Source: DASVVT01 sp036386415
Lineage (GTDB): Bacteria; Acidobacteriota; Blastocatellia; Pyrinomonadales; Pyrinomonadaceae
Assembly (NCBI GenBank): GCA_036386415.1
Contig: DASVVT010000009.1
Span: 57,695-121,694 of the forward strand
Reading direction: 5' to 3'
DNA length: 64,000 nucleotides
In this document: one piece after another, positions 59,707 to 64,000 of the stretch
How positions within the stretch are numbered: position 1 is the first letter of the stretch
How the letters are laid out: each line of letters starts with the position of its first letter
The notes under the pieces: generated by a model
Told to the model about the DNA's origin: nothing
Databases searched by the model: none
Seen by the model: only the letters and a program-made list of their open reading frames with translations
Program-made: the position numbers and the translations under genes

Positions 59707-59879
59707 GGTGTCTTGGCGCGCAATATAACGTGGCGTGGTAAACGTTGTCAAACTTTCATTTGCGCGAGACCTGTGCGCGTCTCTTGATTCTTGCGCCGCG
59801 CGGTGCTACGTTTGAGCGTTCATCGAAACCGCAACCGGTCGCTTTTAACATCTACCACAGGAAAAGTGAGGATACCACA

Positions 59880-60284
59880 ATGCCTCTCGAAGCACTCGGA
59901 ATGGTTGAGACCAAAGGGTTCGTCGGCGCGGTCGAGGCCGCCGACGCGATGGTCAAAGCCGCCAACGTCCAACTTTTAGGAAAAGAATATATCGGCGCAG
60001 GCTATGTGACGATCTTTGTGCGCGGCGATGTCGGCGCGGTCAAGGCCGCGACGGACGCGGGCGCAGCCGCCGCGCGTCGTGTCGGAGAACTAATCAGTGT
60101 CCATGTCATCCCGCGCCCGCACACGGAGGTCGAGCGCGTGCTGCCTAAAAACGGGCGCGTCGGCTACAGCCCGGACGAACGCGCCATCGGCGCCGGAGGC
60201 AGCGCCGGACAACTGGGCGAAGGAGAACAGGGGCGCGGACAGCAACAGGGCGCGCGCGAGAACAATAAAGAGCGAGCGAAGTAG
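59880..60284 (+). CDS. BMC-H microcompartment shell protein (hexamer)
   Basis: A 134-residue protein with a canonical BMC domain in residues 1-~92: 'MPLEALGMVETKGFVGAVEA', VRGDVGAVKAATDAGAAAA and HVIPRPHTEVERVLP. Such proteins form hexagonal shell tiles with a central pore. The C-terminal ~40 residues are Gly/Gln/Glu-rich (GAGGSAGQLGEGEQGRGQQQ), longer than PduA/EutM, and may face the lumen or cytoplasm. ATG 59880 is chosen because the frame, although open to 59745, is non-conserved upstream. GTGAGGATACC precedes it. First gene of the BMC operon. Confidence 0.93.
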   Translation: MPLEALGMVETKGFVGAVEAADAMVKAANVQLLGKEYIGAGYVTIFVRGDVGAVKAATDAGAAAARRVGELISVHVIPRPHTEVERVLPKNGRVGYSPDERAIGAGGSAGQLGEGEQGRGQQQGARENNKERAK

Positions 60285-60358
60285 AGGTTAGATGCTAGAT
60301 GTTAGATGTTAGTCGGAAGTCGGTTACTAACATCTAGCATCTAACCTCTGGCATCTGC
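60285..60358 (+). repeat. Heptamer hairpin, TAGATGC/TAGATGT family (copy 2)
   Basis: AGGTTAGATGCTAGATGTTAGATGTTAGT (60286-60314) pairs with ACTAACATCTAGCATCTAACCTCTGGCATC (60326-60355). It starts directly after the BMC-H stop and ends before CGGAGGG, the ribosome site of the next gene. Confidence 0.88.
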
Positions 60359-60375
60359 TTTTCGGAGGGTTCATC

Positions 60376-62295
60376 ATGGCCGTTGATAAAGACCTCGTGT
60401 CGGTGCAGCAGGCGCGTGATCTGGTCGAAGCGGCGCACGGCGCGCAAGTGGCGCTGGCGGGTTTCGATCAGGGAAAGATTGACCGAATCTGCGAAGCGAT
60501 GGCGAAGGCTGCGCTTCGCGAAGCGGCGCGATTGGGGGCGCTGGCGGTCGAAGAGACGGGCTTTGGTATTCCCGCCGACAAGCAGGAGAAGAACCGCTTC
60601 GCAGCCGAAGACGTGTGGAACTACTTCCGCGACCTACGCACGGTCGGCGTCGTCTCCGAATCGAAAGACGTGATGGAGATTGCCAGCCCGCGCGGCGTCG
60701 TCGCCGCCATCATCCCTTCGACGAATCCGACCTCGACGGCGATCTTCAAATGCCTGATTGCGATCAAGTCGCGCAACGCCATCGTGCTCTCGCCGCACCC
60801 TTCAGCCGCTCGCTGCATCAACGAGACGGTGAAAGTTGTGCGCGACGCCGCCGTTCGAGAGGGACTGCCCGTTGAAGCCATAGGGTGCATGACGACCGCG
60901 ACCATCGACGGCACGGAAGCCCTCATGAAGCACAAGAAGACCGCCGTCATCCTGGCGACGGGCGGCATAGGGCTCGTGCGCGCAGCCTACTCTTCCGGCA
61001 AGCCTGCTTTCGGCGTCGGCCCCGGCAACGTCCCAGTCTTTATCGAAAGGACGGCTGACGTTGCAAAGGCAGTGCAAGACATACTGACCGGGACATGTTT
61101 CGATAACGGAACGATCTGCGCGTCAGAGCAATCTGTGGTCGTGGACGCGCCGCTCGAAAAGTCTGTACGCGAGCAGTTCAAAGCGCAGGGCGGCCACTTC
61201 TTGAGCCCTGCGGAAGCAGATCAACTGGCGAAGACCGTTGCCACTCCGCAGCGTTCTTTGAACCCGGCCATCGTCGGGAAGTCCGTTGAAGTGATCGCAG
61301 GGCTGGCTGGCATCAGCATTCCTCCGGGCACGCGCTGCTTGCTGGCGGATGTCGGCGGCGTCGGGCGGGATTACCCGCTCTCTATGGAGAAGCTGTCGCC
61401 GCTGCTCGCCTTCTATGTCGAAGACGGGATTGAGAAGGGCGCGGCGCGCTGCTTTGAAGTTCTGAGCTACGGCGGGATGGGGCACACCGCAGGCATACAC
61501 ACGCGCTCGCGCGACGCGGCACGCGCCTACGGGGTGGAGATGCCCGCCTCGCGCGTCACCGTCAACACGCCGACGACGCACGGCGCTATCGGATTCTCGA
61601 CGGCGCTCCCGCCCTCTATGACTCTGGGCTGCGGCTCATGGGGCGGCAACGTCACTTCGGACAACGTCTCGCCGCTTCATTTGATGGACATCAAGCGCGT
61701 CGCTTTCGAGACCAGACCTGTCAAGAGCACGCGCCCGGCTCTGGCCGCCCAGCCGTCATCCGAGACTACTACGCGGCCAGCCAGCACCGCTGCTACTACT
61801 GCCAGCGCAGCGCCCCAAACAGTAGGGCGTGAAGAGATCGCGGCCATCGTTGATCGTTTTCTGGCAGGCCGTCGGCCTGCGCAGGGACAGCCGGAAGCAG
61901 CGCCGCTTCAGGCTTCCGCCGCGCCCGCCCGGTATCAACCCGTGATCGACATCGAAGCGGGCAGCATGTACGATAGGTCAGAAGCCGCGCCGCAGGCTGC
62001 CGCTGCGCCCACGGCAGTCGAAGCGGGCAATGGTGGCGGCAAAGGCTCTTCAACCCCTGTGAGCGCGCCTCCAGCGTCCAGCGCCGCTGCCAGCACAGCA
62101 GCGCCTCCCGCAAACGGCTCTACGGCGAGCCAGACGACCAACGGCCAGAGTCGCAAAGCAGTGGATTTCGTCAGCGAAGACGATGTGCGCCGGGCTATCC
62201 AGAAAGGCGAGAAGATTTACATCAACGCGCGCACGATCATCACCCCTTCGGCGCGCGACATGGGCGACCCCGCAGAGGTGTTCGCGAAAGGATAA
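60376..62295 (+). CDS. Microcompartment acylating aldehyde dehydrogenase with long C-terminal extension
   Basis: A 639-residue protein. Residues 1-~455 are a CoA-acylating aldehyde dehydrogenase of the EutE/PduP group: IIPSTNPTSTAIFKCLIAIK, VGPGNVPVFIE and catalytic Cys248 in CFDNGTICASEQ. It would convert an aldehyde, NAD+ and CoA to acyl-CoA inside the shell. The ~180-residue tail is Ala/Ser/Thr-rich and holds a short amphipathic helix (VGREEIAAIVDRFLAGR, residues 483-499), which resembles an encapsulation peptide, and a conserved-looking C-terminal stretch (DFVSEDDVRRAIQKG ... ITPSARDMG, ~598-631). Typical EutE/PduP have ~465 residues. CGGAGGG precedes the ATG. Confidence 0.92.
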   Translation: MAVDKDLVSVQQARDLVEAAHGAQVALAGFDQGKIDRICEAMAKAALREAARLGALAVEETGFGIPADKQEKNRFAAEDVWNYFRDLRTVGVVSESKDVMEIASPRGVVAAIIPSTNPTSTAIFKCLIAIKSRNAIVLSPHPSAARCINETVKVVRDAAVREGLPVEAIGCMTTATIDGTEALMKHKKTAVILATGGIGLVRAAYSSGKPAFGVGPGNVPVFIERTADVAKAVQDILTGTCFDNGTICASEQSVVVDAPLEKSVREQFKAQGGHFLSPAEADQLAKTVATPQRSLNPAIVGKSVEVIAGLAGISIPPGTRCLLADVGGVGRDYPLSMEKLSPLLAFYVEDGIEKGAARCFEVLSYGGMGHTAGIHTRSRDAARAYGVEMPASRVTVNTPTTHGAIGFSTALPPSMTLGCGSWGGNVTSDNVSPLHLMDIKRVAFETRPVKSTRPALAAQPSSETTTRPASTAATTASAAPQTVGREEIAAIVDRFLAGRRPAQGQPEAAPLQASAAPARYQPVIDIEAGSMYDRSEAAPQAAAAPTAVEAGNGGGKGSSTPVSAPPASSAAASTAAPPANGSTASQTTNGQSRKAVDFVSEDDVRRAIQKGEKIYINARTIITPSARDMGDPAEVFAKG

Positions 62296-62296
62296 A

Positions 62297-62372
62297 TAAG
62301 TAGACAGTAGCCAGTAGTCAGTAGACAGCATAAAAGCTACTGACTACTGACTACTGACTACTGACTACTTCT
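62297..62372 (+). repeat. Heptamer hairpin, TAGACAG/TAGTCAG family (copy 4)
   Basis: AAGTAGACAGTAGCCAGTAGTCAGTAGAC (62298-62326) pairs with CTACTGACTACTGACTACTGACTACTGACTACTT (62337-62370). It fills the junction between the aldehyde dehydrogenase and EutN genes. Confidence 0.88.
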
Positions 62373-62374
62373 TT

Positions 62375-62704
62375 ATGTTCTTAGGTAAAGTCGTCGGCAC
62401 AGTCTGGTCTACGAAGAAGACGCCTGATCTGGAGGGCGTCCGTTTTTTAATCGTCCATCCGTACGACCTCGATAAAGAGCCGACGAAAAACATAGTCGTC
62501 GTCGCTGACCGCCTGGGCGCGGGCATCGGCGAGGTCGTGATGTGCGCTTACGGCAAGGCTGCGCGCACGGCCATCGGTAATCAGGAGATGTCGATTGAAG
62601 CGGCTGTGGTCGGCATCGTTGACCGCATGGACTTGCAGGAGACGCTCTCGGACGACACACGCGAAGCGGCGCGCGAATTGAGCGCGCGCGACAACGGAAG
62701 GTGA
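62375..62704 (+). CDS. BMC-P microcompartment vertex protein (EutN/CcmL family)
   Basis: A 109-residue EutN/CcmL-type protein: 'MFLGKVVGTVWSTKKTPDLE', then VVVADRLGAGIGEVVMCAYG and AVVGIVDRMDL. These proteins form pentamers that close the shell corners. Its presence with BMC-H confirms a genuine microcompartment rather than an isolated shell-like gene. The start lies 2 bases after the repeat hairpin, without a clear ribosome site. The C-terminal ~20 residues are charged. Confidence 0.93.
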   Translation: MFLGKVVGTVWSTKKTPDLEGVRFLIVHPYDLDKEPTKNIVVVADRLGAGIGEVVMCAYGKAARTAIGNQEMSIEAAVVGIVDRMDLQETLSDDTREAARELSARDNGR

Positions 62705-62710
62705 AAGCAA

Positions 62711-62812
62711 ATGATGAATGCGGATTGCGGATTGCGGAATTAAAACAAGAACCGAAATATTCATCTTCTTTCTTTTTATTCCGCAATCCGCAATCCGCAA
62801 TCCGCATTGAAC
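62711..62812 (+). repeat. Heptamer hairpin, GGATTGC family (copy 2)
   Basis: AATGCGGATTGCGGATTGCGGAAT (62717-62740) pairs with ATTCCGCAATCCGCAATCCGCAATCCGCATT (62778-62808). It occupies the junction between the EutN and ACT genes and ends 8 bases before the ATG. Confidence 0.88.
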
Positions 62813-62815
62813 TGA

Positions 62816-63316
62816 ATGGCTGACGAAGAGTTGATTTACAGGATCACGCAGGCCGTCTACGGGCGGCTGGGTGGCGGGGTTGACGAGCAGACGGTCGAGC
62901 AGTTGGTGACGGACGTTTACCGTGCGATTGAGCCCGCCGTGGCTGGAAACGGTAGTAGCGCGGCGAGCGCCGCCGCTGGAGGTGGAGCGCGTGAGGGCGG
63001 CTTGACGAGCGAGCGCGAACGCGAAGCGCGCGACGAGGGGAGCGCGCAGCGCTTGATTATCTCCGTGTTCGGCGTCGATCATCCGGGCATCGTCGCGGGG
63101 GTCTCAAAGGTTCTCGCAGAGGCGGATTGCAGTATCATTGATATTAATCAAACAGTGGTGCAGGGCAAGTTTGCAATGGTTATCATCGCCGACATGTCGC
63201 GTGCGCGCGAGTCCGCCACCGCGCTCAAGGATCGTTTCCGCAAAGAAGGCGAGCGCCTCGGCGTGCGCATCTACGCGCAACGCGAAGACCTCTTCAACGC
63301 AATGCATAGAGTCTAA
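62816..63316 (+). CDS. ACT-domain protein with N-terminal paired helices, in the BMC operon
   Basis: A 166-residue protein. The C-terminal ACT domain (~80-165) resembles the UPF0237/ACT_6 group: RLIISVFGVDHPGIVAGVSK and EADCSIIDINQTVVQGKFAM. ACT domains usually bind amino acids or similar small ligands. The N-terminal ~45 residues hold two predicted amphipathic helices (EELIYRITQAVYGRLG, TVEQLVTDVYRAIEP), followed by a Gly/Ala/Ser linker; this resembles an encapsulation peptide and linker, so the protein may be cargo or bind the shell lumen. No enzymatic domain is present. Confidence 0.82.
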   Translation: MADEELIYRITQAVYGRLGGGVDEQTVEQLVTDVYRAIEPAVAGNGSSAASAAAGGGAREGGLTSEREREARDEGSAQRLIISVFGVDHPGIVAGVSKVLAEADCSIIDINQTVVQGKFAMVIIADMSRARESATALKDRFRKEGERLGVRIYAQREDLFNAMHRV

Positions 63317-63318
63317 AA

Positions 63319-63399
63319 ACAGATGCTAGATGTTAGATGTCAGATGCTAGTTAAAAGCCATCATCTGATATCTAGCATCTAACATCTAACATCTGTCTT
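63319..63399 (+). repeat. Heptamer hairpin, TAGATGC/TAGATGT family (copy 3)
   Basis: AACAGATGCTAGATGTTAGATGTCAGATGCTAG (63318-63350) pairs with ATCTGATATCTAGCATCTAACATCTAACATCTGT (63363-63396). It separates the ACT and zinc-ribbon genes and ends about 4 bases before the ATG. Confidence 0.88.
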
Positions 63400-63400
63400 T

Positions 63401-63958
63401 ATGGAGCCTGAAATTTCACGTCGATGCCCTGACTGTGGCGCTGCGTTTCGTGCGCGTGCGGCTTTCTGTCCAAATTGTGGAAGGCCGACGGGCAATATGG
63501 CGGCAGACACAATGGCTGTGGGCGAAGCTCCTGAGACGCAGGCGGAGCAGCAGCAGCAGCAGCAACGCGAGCAGGCGGAAGGGGTCGAGGGGGTGCGTGA
63601 GTCAGCCTACATTGCACCGGCAGCGACAACGAGCGAGCATGCTTCTGCACCGGCGGATGAAATGAATCGTCTCGCTGCTGAAGTGCCGAGCGAAGAGCAG
63701 TCGCGCGCCGCGACCTTCGTCGAACCGGGTGCAAAGAACTCAGGAGGAGGGTCGTACCCGAAGCGGCATCGCGTGAGAGCGGCTGCGCGCGAGGCTGTCG
63801 AGGAGAACCTGCTGCCCCGCGTGGAGAGAATTCGACAGGCTTCAAACGTCGTGCTGGATGAAGCGGCTTACGATCCGAGCCTGCGCTTCGTGCTCATCGC
63901 CCTGACGCTTTTTTTCATTTTCCTGGTCATTCTACTGGCAAATAACATTCTCGGATAA
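63401..63958 (+). CDS. Zinc-ribbon protein with C-terminal membrane anchor
   Basis: A 185-residue protein: an N-terminal zinc ribbon (Cys9, Cys12, Cys23, Cys26; RRCPDCGAAF ... FCPNCGRP), a long polar linker (Gln run, Glu/Ala-rich) and one C-terminal membrane helix (FVLIALTLFFIFLVILLANN). It is therefore probably tail-anchored with the zinc ribbon in the cytoplasm. Last recognisable gene of the BMC operon; a role in anchoring or regulating the compartment is possible but not shown. No named family beyond the zinc ribbon. Confidence 0.7.
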   Translation: MEPEISRRCPDCGAAFRARAAFCPNCGRPTGNMAADTMAVGEAPETQAEQQQQQQREQAEGVEGVRESAYIAPAATTSEHASAPADEMNRLAAEVPSEEQSRAATFVEPGAKNSGGGSYPKRHRVRAAAREAVEENLLPRVERIRQASNVVLDEAAYDPSLRFVLIALTLFFIFLVILLANNILG

Positions 63959-63959
63959 A

Positions 63960-64000
63960 ACAGGTTTCGAGTTTCGAGCTTAGGGTTTCGAGTTAAAACT
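63960..64000 (+). repeat. Left arm of a TTTCGAG-family hairpin, cut by window end
   Basis: GGTTTCGAGTTTCGAGCTTAGGGTTTCGAGTT is a tandem set of degenerate TTTCGAG heptamers directly after the zinc-ribbon gene. The matching right arm would be expected just past the end of the window. Confidence 0.6.

Noticed and set aside
1..64000. tRNA, rRNA, prophage or transposase genes
   Set aside because: Searched by eye for T-loop GGTTCGAATCC-type motifs and for transposase or integrase motifs in the frames; none was convincing. A tool-based tRNA scan would be decisive.

Overview
The window reads as one contiguous piece of a GC-rich (roughly 60%) bacterial chromosome, most likely from the Acidobacteriota and probably near the Blastocatellia. 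That placement is inference. It rests on a TIGR03437-type C-terminal domain, an exosortase/PEP-CTERM exopolysaccharide locus, an OmpA-like module that I associate with this group, paired small 'MSDEA' coiled-coil proteins, a small bacterial microcompartment (BMC) locus and very dense palindromic intergenic repeats. No rRNA or tRNA gene, CRISPR array, prophage or insertion sequence with a transposase was found.

Layout. 0-1.5 kb: 3' part of a secreted repeat protein. 1.6-5.0 kb: thioredoxin-fold protein, hybrid histidine kinase and response regulator. 5.3-17.6 kb: exosortase/EPS locus (exosortase, EpsI, PrsT-like TPR lipoprotein, Wzz-like protein, ExeA-like ATPase, tyrosine kinase, initiating sugar transferase, Wza-like exporter, seven-bladed Ycf48-like propeller). 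17.8-26.9 kb: lysS, mfd, a SurA-type chaperone, an S4 protein and mreB. 27-31.9 kb: small membrane or secreted unknowns, an L,D-transpeptidase and dusB. 32-37.4 kb: minus-strand cell-wall genes (M15 carboxypeptidase, L,D-transpeptidase lipoprotein, S13 carboxypeptidase). 37.6-48.1 kb: type II NADH dehydrogenase, rpsO, pnp, a PEP-CTERM protein (a likely substrate of the exosortase), an OmpA-like protein, a 53-residue membrane protein, glycyl-tRNA synthetase and a CCA-type nucleotidyltransferase. 48.3-51.2 kb: a repeat-rich stretch with a 21-bp tandem array, alaX and duplicated coiled-coil genes. 51.5-59.6 kb: M61 peptidase, lipid kinase, DUF2238 protein, an AT-rich two-gene island (unknown protein plus PIN nuclease), guaB and rodZ. 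59.9-64 kb: BMC operon (hexamer shell protein, acylating aldehyde dehydrogenase with a long tail, pentamer shell protein, ACT protein, zinc-ribbon membrane protein).

The most unusual signal is not a gene. About two dozen gene junctions carry an imperfect hairpin whose arms are three to five degenerate copies of a short word, very often seven bases long, with the reverse complement in the other arm. The word differs between junctions (TAGTCAG, TAGATGC, GGATTGC, GGATGAG, GTCTGGA, GGTCAGT, GACGAGT, CACAGAG and others) while the architecture stays the same. These hairpins lie between operon genes, often ending just before the next ribosome binding site. In places they have entered genes: one arm encodes the hydrophobic core of the Ycf48-like signal peptide, others supply stop codons, and one can pair with the ribosome binding site of glyS.

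Functional links. The exosortase locus and the distant PEP-CTERM gene form one sorting system, and both have leaders that look structured. The cell-wall genes, mreB and rodZ together suggest active envelope remodelling. The BMC operon makes a shell plus one aldehyde-oxidising enzyme but no recognisable aldehyde-generating enzyme, so its substrate is unknown.
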